Shown here: one piece after another, positions 1 to 8,218 of the stretch
How positions within the stretch are numbered: position 1 is the stretch's first letter
Layout: every line of letters begins with the position of its first letter
Assembly: GCA_015665455.1 (NCBI GenBank)
Contig: JADFAD010000001.1
Coordinates: forward strand, 824,791 to 888,790
DNA from: Oceanospirillaceae bacterium
Lineage (GTDB): Bacteria > Pseudomonadota > Gammaproteobacteria > Pseudomonadales > Litoribrevibacteraceae
Reading direction: 5' to 3'
Length of the DNA: 64,000 nt
The notes under the pieces: generated by a model
Databases searched by the model: none
Told to the model about the DNA's origin: nothing
Seen by the model: only the letters and a program-made list of their open reading frames with translations
Position numbers and translations under genes: made by a program

Positions 1-2
1 CA

Positions 3-212
3 ATGCAGCATTTGTTGGGTGCCGCACCGGGATTAAAAATAAGCCAAGTTGTTAAGTGGGTCATCTTAAATGATAAGAAGGCATTTAAACGTTGGTCGCT
101 AGAGCAATTAGACGCAGATAACCCTGAAACCCTAATTCCTAGCCATGGTGAGATTGCACAAGGTCCTAATTTGAAAAATGAACTGAGAACCTTGATTACC
201 CAACGGTTATAA
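3..212 (+). CDS. C-terminal piece of a possible metallo-hydrolase (5' end outside the window)
   Basis: Only the last 69 or so codons are present and the reading frame is open to the left edge, so the ATG at base 3 need not be the real start. The tail carries the motif PSHGE about 22 residues before the end, preceded by a helix rich in Lys and Trp. This resembles the last metal-binding His of some metallo-beta-lactamase-fold proteins (DUF4336-like), but no other motif can be seen. The gene ends 24 bases before the convergent thioesterase gene, with no clear terminator between them. The family call is a guess; the presence of a real coding end is likelier. Confidence 0.4.
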   Translation: MQHLLGAAPGLKISQVVKWVILNDKKAFKRWSLEQLDADNPETLIPSHGEIAQGPNLKNELRTLITQRL

Positions 213-236
213 AAAGAAACTAACTCAATCGTATAG

Positions 237-695
237 TTAAGATTCTTTTGTGGGGTGAAGGCTTCTTTCCCTACGTGCTTTTGCTGCCTCAGATCGTCTG
301 TGCTGCTCTTCGGTGATTAACTCAAGAGGCGGCACTGCCGTTGGTTTTCCATCGTCATCAACTGCAATCATAGTGAAGTAGCATGTGTTGGTGTGGCGTA
401 CTGACTTCTCTTTTATGTTTTCTGAGATGACTTTAATTCCGACTTCCATAGACGTACGCCCGGTGTAATTTACCGTCGCGACGAAAGACACCATTTCTCC
501 AATAAAGATAGGCTGGCGAAATACCACTTTGTCGACAGAGAGTGTTACGCAGTAGAGGCTGCTGTACCTCATGGCGCAGGTCAATGCGACTTTATCTAGG
601 AGTTTTAAAAGTTCTCCCCCGTGCATTTTACCAGATAAGTTGGCCATGATCGGGGTAACTAATTCGGACATCTCTGTCGTAGTAATCTGTGGCAT
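237..695 (-). CDS. acyl-CoA thioesterase, hotdog fold (YciA/BACH type)
   Basis: A 152-residue single hotdog-domain protein that probably hydrolyses acyl-CoA to free acid and CoA in the cytoplasm. The early stretch NLSGKMHGGELLKLLD (about residues 19-34) matches the usual asparagine, glycine-rich turn and Asp at the start of the central hotdog helix, where the active site lies in YciA and the mammalian BACH enzymes. The next strands (SVDKVVFRQPIFIGEMV) also fit the family. The charged C-terminal tail is normal for this group. ATG is at 695; the upstream GAGAG is a weak ribosome-binding site. It stands alone, convergent with the fragment to its left. Chain-length preference cannot be told. Confidence 0.85.
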   Translation of the reverse strand: MPQITTTEMSELVTPIMANLSGKMHGGELLKLLDKVALTCAMRYSSLYCVTLSVDKVVFRQPIFIGEMVSFVATVNYTGRTSMEVGIKVISENIKEKSVRHTNTCYFTMIAVDDDGKPTAVPPLELITEEQHRRSEAAKARRERSLHPTKES

Positions 696-883
696 AACGT
701 CTCTCTCACAAAAAAGTGCATAAGTAAGGAGAAATTCTTACTTAAAGTCAACTTAAGTAGTTCTTTATTATTATGGATCATTGTTACGAAAACGCATGGT
801 TGGTTGTTGCGTGGCTGAACTTATAAGGAAGGAACCTTAAAGTGATTTAATACGCGCTATGTGCTGTGTTTCTAAAATTTTCA

Positions 884-897
884 TTGATGTAGGTCAA
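884..897 (+). promoter_or_regulatory. possible Anr/FNR-type box upstream of the YceI gene
   Basis: TTGATgtagGTCAA matches the FNR/Anr consensus TTGAT-N4-ATCAA at nine of ten positions. It lies 138 bases before the YceI start. The best nearby -10 (TATTGT, 916-921) would put the box centre near -38, a few bases off the -41.5 of a class II site, so the fit is weaker than for the box at 32115. No other feature was seen in the 339-base gap 696-1034 apart from the ribosome-binding site of the YceI gene. Confidence 0.35.
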
Positions 898-1034
898 TTA
901 TAGGGGCGATTGTGTTATTGTTTTTCACAGTTTTTTCCCTGAATAATTAATGACTTACGTTTTAATGTCAATACTTTTAAAGAGGGTTGGACGGTGAATA
1001 GGAATATCCTAGTAACTAATTAAGGAGAGTAACG

Positions 1035-1628
1035 ATGATCAGTTTTATTCAAAAGAGCCTAATTACTTCGGCTGCTATTTTATGTGTTTCTTTTAACGCA
1101 TCAGCGGATTGGAAGTTGAATAATGATGAATCTTCTGTGAATTTCATCTCGACAAAAAAATCAAAGGTCAGTGAAGTTCATTCATTCAAGTCATTGGGCG
1201 GAAGTATTAGTGACGCGGGTGAAGCAAAAATAAACATCCAATTAGCGTCAGTGGATACCAACATTGAAATCCGTAATGAAAGAATGAAAGCAATGTTATT
1301 TGAGATTGCTAACTTTGCTACTGCTGATATTTCAGCAACGGTTGATTCCACAAAGGCCGCGAACTTAAAGCCCGGTGAGTCATTTACTACTAAGACTAAA
1401 CTGAATGTGGAATTACACGGCAAAACTGTTTCTGCGGATGCTGTTTTACGTGCGGTTAAACTTTCTGATGGCAAATTGGCCGTGTCGACTGTTAAACCGT
1501 TAATTATTAACGCTGCTGATTTTTCATTGGTGGAAGGTATAGAAAAACTAAGAACGGTTGCTAAGCTTCCTTCAATTAGCACAGCGGTTCCTGTGACGGT
1601 TGACTTAGTGTTTGATAAGCAGTCGTAA
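1035..1628 (+). CDS. YceI-family periplasmic protein
   Basis: A 197-residue exported protein. Residues 1-24 form a signal peptide ending in NASA before DW. The rest has the YceI pattern: an opening strand WKLNNDESSVNFISTKK, a central segment with RNERMKAMLFE, and a late LHGKTVSADAVLRAVKL strand. YceI proteins are lipocalin-like barrels that bind isoprenoid or other amphiphilic molecules in the periplasm; the ligand here is unknown. The ATG has a strong ribosome-binding site (TAAGGAGAG, ending about 6 bases upstream). The gene appears monocistronic, with 339 bases of upstream regulatory space including a possible Anr/FNR box. Confidence 0.85.
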   Translation: MISFIQKSLITSAAILCVSFNASADWKLNNDESSVNFISTKKSKVSEVHSFKSLGGSISDAGEAKINIQLASVDTNIEIRNERMKAMLFEIANFATADISATVDSTKAANLKPGESFTTKTKLNVELHGKTVSADAVLRAVKLSDGKLAVSTVKPLIINAADFSLVEGIEKLRTVAKLPSISTAVPVTVDLVFDKQS

Positions 1629-2003
1629 TTTGTTTTGGTTATTTATCCGGTTCAGTGCGTTCCACTGTATTGAATCGGACTCCTCTTTATTGTCGGTTTA
1701 ATGTCTATTGGGTTTTATGGCCCAGTCTCTGAAAGAACGTCAGTTTATCTGCTGAGAATGAAAAAGTGCGAAGTGGTTTGTAGATAAAGTTGAAAATTGA
1801 CGACTGTGTCTTCTTTTTATTATTAAAAGGCGACAGAGCTGGATTCTTTTGTCGTTTGATTAGTTTTTCCTATCTGGGTTCGATGTCATTATTTTTTATT
1901 AATAAAAATAAAAACCGTAAGCAATCAAATTAATGTCGCTCAACTGTGAGTGATGTTTCCTTACTGTTATTAAAAAAATAATCAAATCAGATAGGGGAAG
2001 GCT
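1629..2003. other. intergenic region, 375 bases
   Basis: AT-rich spacer between the YceI gene and the LRR-like lipoprotein gene. No credible reading frame was seen. An imperfect inverted repeat (about 1648-1679, CCGGTTCAGTG against CACTG...GAATCGG with a bulge) might form a weak hairpin after the YceI gene but has no clean T-run. The ribosome-binding site AGGGGAAGG (1993-2001) precedes the next gene. Confidence 0.4.
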
Positions 2004-4643
2004 ATGTCTAAATTCATAGGAAGAATTTCTTTACTCATTGCAATTATATTTCTCAGCGGCTGTAAATTAGACGTTTCAACGGATGGCCGTGGTCAAGTGA
2101 CGTCTAAGTCCGGTCTAATCAATTGCGGAACCAGTGGGTCTCAATGCCAAGTCGATTACGAAAAATTTTCGGATTTGGGGTCGAGCTACACTGAAAAATT
2201 ATACGCCCAGGCTGATCCTGGGTATGAGTTCTCGGGGTGGTCGGGTGACTGTTCGGGTTCTGGTGAGTGCAGTATTAAAATCAACAAACTAACGGGGGAT
2301 AAGAGTGTTACCGCTAAGTTTACAGAGGTTGATTTAAGTGATTCAAAAGAGATTACTGAGTTTAAGTTTACGGTTGCGGATAATCCAAGCTTACCTTCAG
2401 ATATTTCAGGCGTAATTAATGAGTTAAATAAAACCATTAAGGTCTCTGTGCCAACGTCAACCGATTTACACTCCTTGGTTGCTTCGTTTTCTTCAAGTGC
2501 TCAAGAAGTCACGGTTAATGGCATCCCTCAAGACAGCAACTCCACCGTAAATGATTTTTCTTCAACGGTTTATTATACCGCTGTTGCAGAAGACGGCACT
2601 TCAGCTCGCTATTTAGTCACTGTACTCGCAGTATCGTTTGAAGCAAACGAGATTATTGATTTTCGATTCCCTAAAGATGTGAACAATGGTTTTTTTCAGG
2701 ATGCAGTGGGCGTCATTGATGAAGCAGCGCATACCGTCCATGTTGAAGTCGCTCAAAACACAGATCTCTCTTCATTGGTTGCTGCGTTTGAGATAACGGG
2801 GCAAGAGGCTACGGTCAATGGTCAAGAACAGCAAAGCGGTATTACGGCGAACAATTACTTGTCTGCTGTGACTTATTCTGTGATCGCAGGGAACCAATTG
2901 GTTCAGACGTATACTGTGACTGTAGAAGAGTCTTCTTGTCTTGGTAAAACGTGGGCCGGTGATTACATTATTTCAAGTCAATCGGATATTGATGCACTCG
3001 CAGGTTATACGGCCGTTTCTGGTGATTTGATCGTTGGAGGCTCAGGAAATCCTGTAACTTCTTTAGTGAATCTAGAGGGGCTTGAGTGTTTGGATACGGT
3101 GAAAAATCTGGATGTAATTTCGAACCCAGACCTGCTTACATTAGATGGTTTAGACGGCCTAACAACCGTTGAACAGGATGTAACGATTCAGTCTAACGGT
3201 TCTTTAACCCGCATTGATGGATTGAGTGCATTAACCACCGTCGAAGATTTATTAGTTAGTCGAAATAACGTTCTAGAAAATATAACAGGCCTCGAAGGCC
3301 TATCGAGTGTTGTCGAGCTCCGTTTGGATACTCTACCTTTGGTTGCATCAATTGAGCCGATAAAAGACATTGAGATACAGACTAAGTTAACGGTTCAGAG
3401 CCTACCGTCATTAACCAGCTTACCTGCGTTTTCTAAACTCTCAAACTTCACTGGCAGTGTTTCTATTCTTGGTAACAATGAATTAACAAGCCTTGTGGGT
3501 CTTGAAGGCATCACTGAATTGAATTATTTGGATCTTGGTGCAAACAACAAATTAACCAACTTATTGGGGATTAATAATCTTTCGGCTGTTCAATTGATCA
3601 GCGTTTACGATAACGCAGGCTTAGTGGATCTTCAGGGATTAGAAAAAGTAACTTCATTGGTTGATCTAGTTATTATGGGAAATAGTGACTTGGAGAATCT
3701 TGAAGGTCTTAACGGATTAGAAACAGTGACAGGTGATGTAACGATAGAAGATAACTCATCACTCGTAGCGATTGATGATCTAAGTAATTTATCTCAGTTC
3801 TCAGGCAAGCTAACGGTAAAAGATAATCCGGTACTCAGTTCTTTAAGTGGACTGGAAAACCTGTCTAGCAATCTTTCCAGTCTCTCCATTGAAAACAATG
3901 ACGGGTTAATTGGTTTAGAGGGGCTGAACAATGTGCCTTCCGCATCTAACCTAGTTATTAAAAATAATGATGGATTGGAAACCCTACAGGGGTTAAATGG
4001 TTTGTCGGTGGCTGCTGATTTTTCCATTGATTCAAATATGGGGCTGGTTAGTTTGCTTGGGCTTGATTCGTTAGCGAATATTACCGGTGACTTGGCTGTT
4101 TTGAATAACGATGATCTGCTTAACCTTGAAGGGCTTAACAACCTGACTGACGTTAAGGGTGATTTTGATATTGAACGAAACAATAAGCTATTAAGTGTTG
4201 AAGGATTAAATAACCTTCAAAAATCAGGTGCTACAAGCATTCGATTGAATAATGCGCTGTTTGATCTTGATGCTTTAACCAATCTTACTCAAGTTACAGG
4301 GTCTTTCGTTGTTTTTGGTAATAATAATTTAGAGAACCTAGCTGGGTTAAAGAACCTTTCTTCAATAGGTACTTCGACCTCACATGACTTGGATATTCGA
4401 GGTGGGTTCTTAGACAGTGTTTCGCTAACCGGGTTAACATCCATCAGTGGTGATGTTTATATCAGTGGCTCAACCATAACCGATTTAGACTTGCCGCAAT
4501 TATGCAATGTGGGTCAGAACTTTAAAGTGACGAGTAATTCGGGGTTGTGTTCTACGAAAGCAGACGCTCTGCGTGATCAAGTGATGGCTTGCGATGGATT
4601 AAGCAGCGTTGTTGATGTGACGGGTAATCAAACCTGTAACTGA
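2004..4643 (+). CDS. large LRR-like surface lipoprotein with InlB-type and paired DUF5018-like domains
   Basis: An 879-residue lipoprotein. The signal ends in a lipobox LSGC with the lipidated Cys at residue 20. Residues about 26-108 resemble the divergent InlB B-repeat (YAQADPGYEFSGWSGDC, then a KSVTAKF strand). Two copies of an Ig-like DUF5018-type domain follow (about 113-210 and 213-310), each with a TVNG strand and a V(L/E)-rich end. From about 330 to 840 there are roughly twenty leucine-rich units of about 23 residues (LEGLNGLETVTGDVTIEDN style), like receptor-L/LRR domains. A short Cys-containing cap ends the chain (CNVGQN, GLCS, MACDG, QTCN). It is probably an outer-membrane-anchored adhesin or binding protein. 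The ligand is unknown. The gene seems to be alone, with a terminator directly after it. Confidence 0.8.
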   Translation: MSKFIGRISLLIAIIFLSGCKLDVSTDGRGQVTSKSGLINCGTSGSQCQVDYEKFSDLGSSYTEKLYAQADPGYEFSGWSGDCSGSGECSIKINKLTGDKSVTAKFTEVDLSDSKEITEFKFTVADNPSLPSDISGVINELNKTIKVSVPTSTDLHSLVASFSSSAQEVTVNGIPQDSNSTVNDFSSTVYYTAVAEDGTSARYLVTVLAVSFEANEIIDFRFPKDVNNGFFQDAVGVIDEAAHTVHVEVAQNTDLSSLVAAFEITGQEATVNGQEQQSGITANNYLSAVTYSVIAGNQLVQTYTVTVEESSCLGKTWAGDYIISSQSDIDALAGYTAVSGDLIVGGSGNPVTSLVNLEGLECLDTVKNLDVISNPDLLTLDGLDGLTTVEQDVTIQSNGSLTRIDGLSALTTVEDLLVSRNNVLENITGLEGLSSVVELRLDTLPLVASIEPIKDIEIQTKLTVQSLPSLTSLPAFSKLSNFTGSVSILGNNELTSLVGLEGITELNYLDLGANNKLTNLLGINNLSAVQLISVYDNAGLVDLQGLEKVTSLVDLVIMGNSDLENLEGLNGLETVTGDVTIEDNSSLVAIDDLSNLSQFSGKLTVKDNPVLSSLSGLENLSSNLSSLSIENNDGLIGLEGLNNVPSASNLVIKNNDGLETLQGLNGLSVAADFSIDSNMGLVSLLGLDSLANITGDLAVLNNDDLLNLEGLNNLTDVKGDFDIERNNKLLSVEGLNNLQKSGATSIRLNNALFDLDALTNLTQVTGSFVVFGNNNLENLAGLKNLSSIGTSTSHDLDIRGGFLDSVSLTGLTSISGDVYISGSTITDLDLPQLCNVGQNFKVTSNSGLCSTKADALRDQVMACDGLSSVVDVTGNQTCN

Positions 4644-4681
4644 AGCATTTAATGAAGCTATAGGCTCCGGTGTAAACCATC

Positions 4682-4722
4682 AAAAAATGCCCTGACTTCT
4701 TTGGAAGTGCAGGGCATTTTTT
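4682..4722. terminator. bidirectional Rho-independent terminator
   Basis: AAAAAATGCCCTG pairs with CAGGGCATTTTTT, and the stem continues inside with ACTTC/GAAGT around a TTTG loop, with one bulged G. A-run on the left and T-run on the right let it work on both strands. It sits between the LRR-like lipoprotein gene and the convergent MOSC gene. Confidence 0.9.
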
Positions 4723-4748
4723 ATGAATTTCGTTTGTGATTAAGACGG

Positions 4749-5714
4749 TTAAATAGGCAGTTTGTCCACGCCTTTCAACATCGCATGAATCATTTTGGTC
4801 TTAACTTTGTCGAGCGTTGGGGTGATGAACTCTTGCAACTTATTGGTGGAAGCGGGGGTCCAAAATACCGGATCACCCACTTTGATTGAGCCAGTTTTCA
4901 CAATCGTGACATTAATCCCTAAGTTACGTTCGACCTGTTTATTCACGGTACGCATTACCTTACCGTCTTTTTTGAGATTTGCTTGTGGCTGAGAAGGCAT
5001 CGAGCAGCGTACCGTGCGTGATTCGCAGCGAATGACGGTATCACCAATGGAAAGTTCACCACCTACCCAGTCAAACTCTTCGAACTCGGTTTGATCGCTG
5101 GCACTTTCGATGAGTATATTGGGTCTGAATCGTTGAACACAAAAATCGCCTTCAGGTTCAAGCGCTTTCAGTTTGTTCAGCGAACCTGTAGTTAAGACGT
5201 GTAGAGGGTAGCAATCATAGTAGCGCCCCAACGGGGTCGCAAACACGGCAAGTTGAGTCAGCATGCTCCAAGAGAAGGACGACATGTCTGGCAGCTCTTT
5301 GGAAGCAAATTGTTTCTTCATTGCATCGGCGCCACTGAGGCCCGCTAATCGGTAATGTTTCCAGTTGCGCTTAGGTTGTAATGGCCACAAACTTACATTT
5401 TTCTTAAGTACTTCCGACAGTTTGGTGTTTATGTCTGGATGGGTGCTGCTTAACAGCTCGCCATTAGGAAGTTTAATGTTTACATTCGGAAGAGGTTCAG
5501 CTTCGGGTTCTTGTTCGTATTGGGCTTCACAAAGTAGAAGCTTAGGTGTTTTACGCACAACAGTGAGTTCACCTGCATCTTCATCTCGAATGGCCCAACC
5601 TCGATCGCCTAAGAGGCCAAACTTTTCAACTTGGCCTTGATTAATTTGTTCACCCACCATTGATTTAACGGGGTATCGCCACAGTTCCTTGATCGTACCA
5701 ATTTGTTGTTTCAT
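4749..5714 (-). CDS. MOSC-domain protein (YcbX-like)
   Basis: A 321-residue cytoplasmic protein. The N-terminal part (about 1-110) has the MOSC N-terminal beta-barrel pattern (LWRYPVKSMVGE, then GLLGDRGWAI). The C-terminal part (about 150-290) is the MOSC domain, including the conserved ESRTVRCSMPS segment whose Cys is the usual sulfur-carrying or molybdenum-cofactor-related residue, and the closing GDPVFW. Family members bind or transfer sulfur on molybdenum cofactor and detoxify N-hydroxylated compounds (YcbX). It lacks the C-terminal ferredoxin domain of E. coli YcbX, so an external electron donor would be needed. ATG at 5714 has AGGGATA upstream. Monocistronic; ends at a shared terminator. 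Confidence 0.85.
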   Translation of the reverse strand: MKQQIGTIKELWRYPVKSMVGEQINQGQVEKFGLLGDRGWAIRDEDAGELTVVRKTPKLLLCEAQYEQEPEAEPLPNVNIKLPNGELLSSTHPDINTKLSEVLKKNVSLWPLQPKRNWKHYRLAGLSGADAMKKQFASKELPDMSSFSWSMLTQLAVFATPLGRYYDCYPLHVLTTGSLNKLKALEPEGDFCVQRFRPNILIESASDQTEFEEFDWVGGELSIGDTVIRCESRTVRCSMPSQPQANLKKDGKVMRTVNKQVERNLGINVTIVKTGSIKVGDPVFWTPASTNKLQEFITPTLDKVKTKMIHAMLKGVDKLPI

Positions 5715-6033
5715 TCATTATCCCTAATCTTGATGAAGATGAGCGGAACTATATTCAATCACTGCAACCGAAGTTTAGGTGTGGTTGATGTTGCTACGCA
5801 TAAATGAAGTAGACCATGCCATTACCAATAGGTGGAAGCAAGTGTGTGGCGCTATATGTTAAGTCCATATCGAATACTCACTGATGCAGTCAGCTTTAAC
5901 TATGAATTTGGACGTAGGAATTTTAGCTTTATGTCTGTTAAACCTAATTGTTATGGCATTGAGTCAGGGGAACTTGATAGTGTCGATGCTATTGAGATGA
6001 GTGCACGCTTTAAATATTGAATAAGGGATGCTT
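5715..6033. other. intergenic region with one doubtful small reading frame
   Basis: About 320 bases between the divergent MOSC and DUF502 genes, so promoters for both should lie here. A GTG-started frame of 62 codons (5832-6020) is present, but it has no good ribosome-binding site and no recognisable domain, and I do not call it a gene. AAGGG at 6023-6027 is the likely ribosome-binding site of the next gene. Confidence 0.4.
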
Positions 6034-6702
6034 ATGACGCATGTAACGAAGGAAGATTTTTTTAAAAAGTCAGCCATAGGTGGCTTGATTATTTTATTAC
6101 CGATAGCCATTTTATGGATGGGGTTTAATTGGTTATTTCGTCTCGTGACGGACCTTATTCAACCGCTGACCAGTGTCGTGGTTAATTTCATCGGTCTGCC
6201 TGAAGTGATTGGTGATATTCTAGTTTTGGCCGTAATGGTTGTCTTTTGTTTTGGGGTTGGTTATCTCGTTTCAACTCAGTTGGGGGCATATTTACACAGT
6301 AAGTTTGATGCTCGTTTAGCGAAACTGGCTCCTGGGTATCGTATGGTAAAAGAGATTGTTGATCAGTTTTTTGGTGACCAATCCAAATCACCATTCGCCA
6401 ATGGGGAGGTCGCCCTTGTCCGAGTATTTGGAGAACACTCCGGAACAGAAGTGACAGGGATTGTGACATCCAAACATGAAAATGGTCGATACACTGTTTT
6501 CGTACCTACAGGGCCAAATCCAACGTCTGGTAATATGTATCATGTTAATGAATCTCAGGTAACATTGCTGCCGGGTGTTAAAGTAGAGGATATGATGCGA
6601 ACCATTATTGCTTGTGGTGCGGGCAGTGGTGATTTATTTGGAACCCTTGATAAACAAACGGACCCAAAGCAGTTGGAAGCTAAACAGCCATCCGCTGAAT
6701 AA
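6034..6702 (+). CDS. DUF502 family inner-membrane protein
   Basis: About 222 residues, with two membrane helices near the N-terminus (around residues 15-38 and 58-82 from the chosen start) and a soluble C-terminal domain. Typical family features are GGLIILLPIAI in the first helix, the APGYRMVKEIVDQFFG segment, the FVPTGPNPTSGN motif and a closing glycine-rich stretch. DUF502 proteins are conserved in bacteria and plants and have no established biochemical role. Two in-frame ATGs exist (6028 and 6034). The ribosome-binding site AAGGG ends at 6027, directly against the first, so 6034, six bases downstream, is the better start. It is probably co-transcribed with the YwbE gene 38 bases downstream. 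Confidence 0.85.
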   Translation: MTHVTKEDFFKKSAIGGLIILLPIAILWMGFNWLFRLVTDLIQPLTSVVVNFIGLPEVIGDILVLAVMVVFCFGVGYLVSTQLGAYLHSKFDARLAKLAPGYRMVKEIVDQFFGDQSKSPFANGEVALVRVFGEHSGTEVTGIVTSKHENGRYTVFVPTGPNPTSGNMYHVNESQVTLLPGVKVEDMMRTIIACGAGSGDLFGTLDKQTDPKQLEAKQPSAE

Positions 6703-6740
6703 GGATTAAGCATTAAATAAGCAGTATTGAGGAATGTATA

Positions 6741-6932
6741 ATGGACGGAACAAACAGGGCTGATATTAAAGCCGGTATTAAGGTCTCTATTGTTTTAAAG
6801 AAAGACCAGCGCTCGGGTCATCTGACGGAAGGAACAGTGAAGGATATTTTGACCAACTCACCGCACCACCCTCATGGGATCAAAGTACGTTTGGAAAGTG
6901 GAGATGTGGGTCGAGTTAAAGAAATCTCTTAA
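6741..6932 (+). CDS. YwbE family small protein (DUF2196)
   Basis: A 63-residue protein with the full YwbE pattern: RADIKAGIKVSIVLKKDQRSG, then LTEGTVKDILT, the HPHGIKVRL motif and a final GRVKEI strand. The fold is a small beta-rich domain resembling RNA/translation-associated SH3-like barrels; the cellular role is not known to me. ATG has a GAGG ribosome-binding site (6728-6731), a rather long 9 bases upstream. Same direction as the DUF502 gene and followed by a strong terminator, so the two likely form one unit. Confidence 0.85.
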   Translation: MDGTNRADIKAGIKVSIVLKKDQRSGHLTEGTVKDILTNSPHHPHGIKVRLESGDVGRVKEIS

Positions 6933-6978
6933 TATTGATAGATCTAGTATATAAGTCAGTAACATAAGACCGTCATTG

Positions 6979-7005
6979 AAAGGCCGAGCTTTGAACTCGG
7001 CCTTT
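6979..7005 (+). terminator. Rho-independent terminator after the YwbE gene
   Basis: AAAGGCCGAG and CTCGGCCTTT form a perfect 10-bp stem around a 7-base loop (6989-6995). The T-run is short (TTTGGGTT). It lies between convergent genes and the leading AAA makes it plausible on the minus strand too, ending the CNNM/CBS gene. Confidence 0.85.
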
Positions 7006-7011
7006 GGGTTA

Positions 7012-8040
7012 TTACGTTTTTTGTTGACGAAGTTTGAAGTTCTTTTTGGCTAACTCCTGCATATCTGCCACGGTGTCGCTTTCGTCCATAATTTCACGAC
7101 CCAACATGGTTTCAATGGCATCTTCGAGTGTTACGACGGCTTGGGTTTGACCAAACTTGTCCTGAACAATGAATAGATGCTCTCTTCGTTTGATGAACAA
7201 ATCGATCAATTTAAGAATCGGTAGACGCTCAGAGACCACATACACAGGTGTAGTGATGGATGAGACCGGTTCGTTGCCTTGGCCATGTCTTTCTGCTTCC
7301 AGTAGCTGACGGCTAGTCACAATACCTATGACATGGTCTATGTCATTCTCATACACAGGAATACGCGTAAAGGGCGCTTCTTCTAGCTTTTCTAGCGCAT
7401 CCGTGATGGACACAATTCCATCGATGGACCAAACCACGGAGCGCGGCGTTGCGATGTCTTCCGTTCTAACTTCTCGCATTGTAAGGATACTATTTAAAAG
7501 ATCATTCTCCTGCGCTGCTAAGCTTCCTCCTCGATGACTCAACGTTGCCAAGGCGGCGATTTCTTCTCGACTGATGGTGTCTTTCTGCTTGCTTTTTAAT
7601 AGGTTGGTTAAACGAGCAGAGAACCAGACAAGGGGATAGAGAACCCGTGTCATCCACTTGATCATGTGTGCAGCAGGTACAGCCAGCTGTCTCCAATAGT
7701 TGGCACCTAGGGTTTTAGGAATAATTTCAGATAAATACAAAATAGCCAATGTCAAAACGAATGCGATAACGCCTTCCCATTGAGATCCAAATAATTTACT
7801 GGCTTGAGCACCTACACCGGCAGCCCCCATGGTATGAGCAAAGGTATTCAGAATTAGAATGCCTGAAATGGATTCATCTAAGCGGTTTTTAACTTGCTGA
7901 ATGACGGCGCCACCTTTAGGGTTTTTCTTTAAGGTGGTTTCGATGTATCCGGGGCTGATAGACAGTAGGACTGCCTCAAGAATGGAGCATATAAAGGAGA
8001 TACCAATAGCTATCACAAGATAACTGATTAATAGGCCCAT
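7012..8040 (-). CDS. CNNM (DUF21) plus CBS-pair membrane protein, CorC/HlyC family without the C-terminal domain
   Basis: A 342-residue inner-membrane protein. Residues 1-170 form the CNNM/DUF21 domain with several hydrophobic helices, including SEIIPKTLGANYWRQLA, the signature of this family. Residues about 195-315 carry two CBS motifs (TRIPVYENDIDHVIGIVTSRQLL and the later QAVVTLEDAIETMLG), which usually bind adenine nucleotides. It stops soon after the CBS pair, so it lacks the CorC_HlyC transporter-associated domain. Members are linked to magnesium export or resistance; substrate here is inferred only. No clear ribosome-binding site: GAGG lies about 14 bases upstream of the ATG at 8040. 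Confidence 0.85.
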   Translation of the reverse strand: MGLLISYLVIAIGISFICSILEAVLLSISPGYIETTLKKNPKGGAVIQQVKNRLDESISGILILNTFAHTMGAAGVGAQASKLFGSQWEGVIAFVLTLAILYLSEIIPKTLGANYWRQLAVPAAHMIKWMTRVLYPLVWFSARLTNLLKSKQKDTISREEIAALATLSHRGGSLAAQENDLLNSILTMREVRTEDIATPRSVVWSIDGIVSITDALEKLEEAPFTRIPVYENDIDHVIGIVTSRQLLEAERHGQGNEPVSSITTPVYVVSERLPILKLIDLFIKRREHLFIVQDKFGQTQAVVTLEDAIETMLGREIMDESDTVADMQELAKKNFKLRQQKT

Positions 8041-8218
8041 TAGTTTTTTATAACCTCATATTGATAATGATAATACTTAGAAGCGAAATTACACGGCAAG
8101 TTCCCGAATAACTTAAGTTTCTTTACTAATCATAGCTGTTAAATCTGGAGAGTGAATCACTCTTATCTTCAATCTTTATACCCTATAATCTATCTGGTTT
8201 GTTAGAGAAAATGAAAAT

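Noticed and set aside
1178..1582. 134-codon antisense frame in the YceI gene
   Set aside because: Shadow of a well-supported gene; no start signal or domain.
3588..3602. TTCAATTGATCA inside the LRR-like gene as a further copy of the shared palindrome
   Set aside because: Only the inner bases match; flanks differ and it lies within codons.
3794..4183. 129-codon antisense frame in the LRR-like gene
   Set aside because: Ser/Pro/Leu-rich reading caused by the repeated LRR codons.
5832..6020. 62-codon frame before the DUF502 gene
   Set aside because: GTG start without a good ribosome-binding site, no domain, and it sits in the divergent promoter region.
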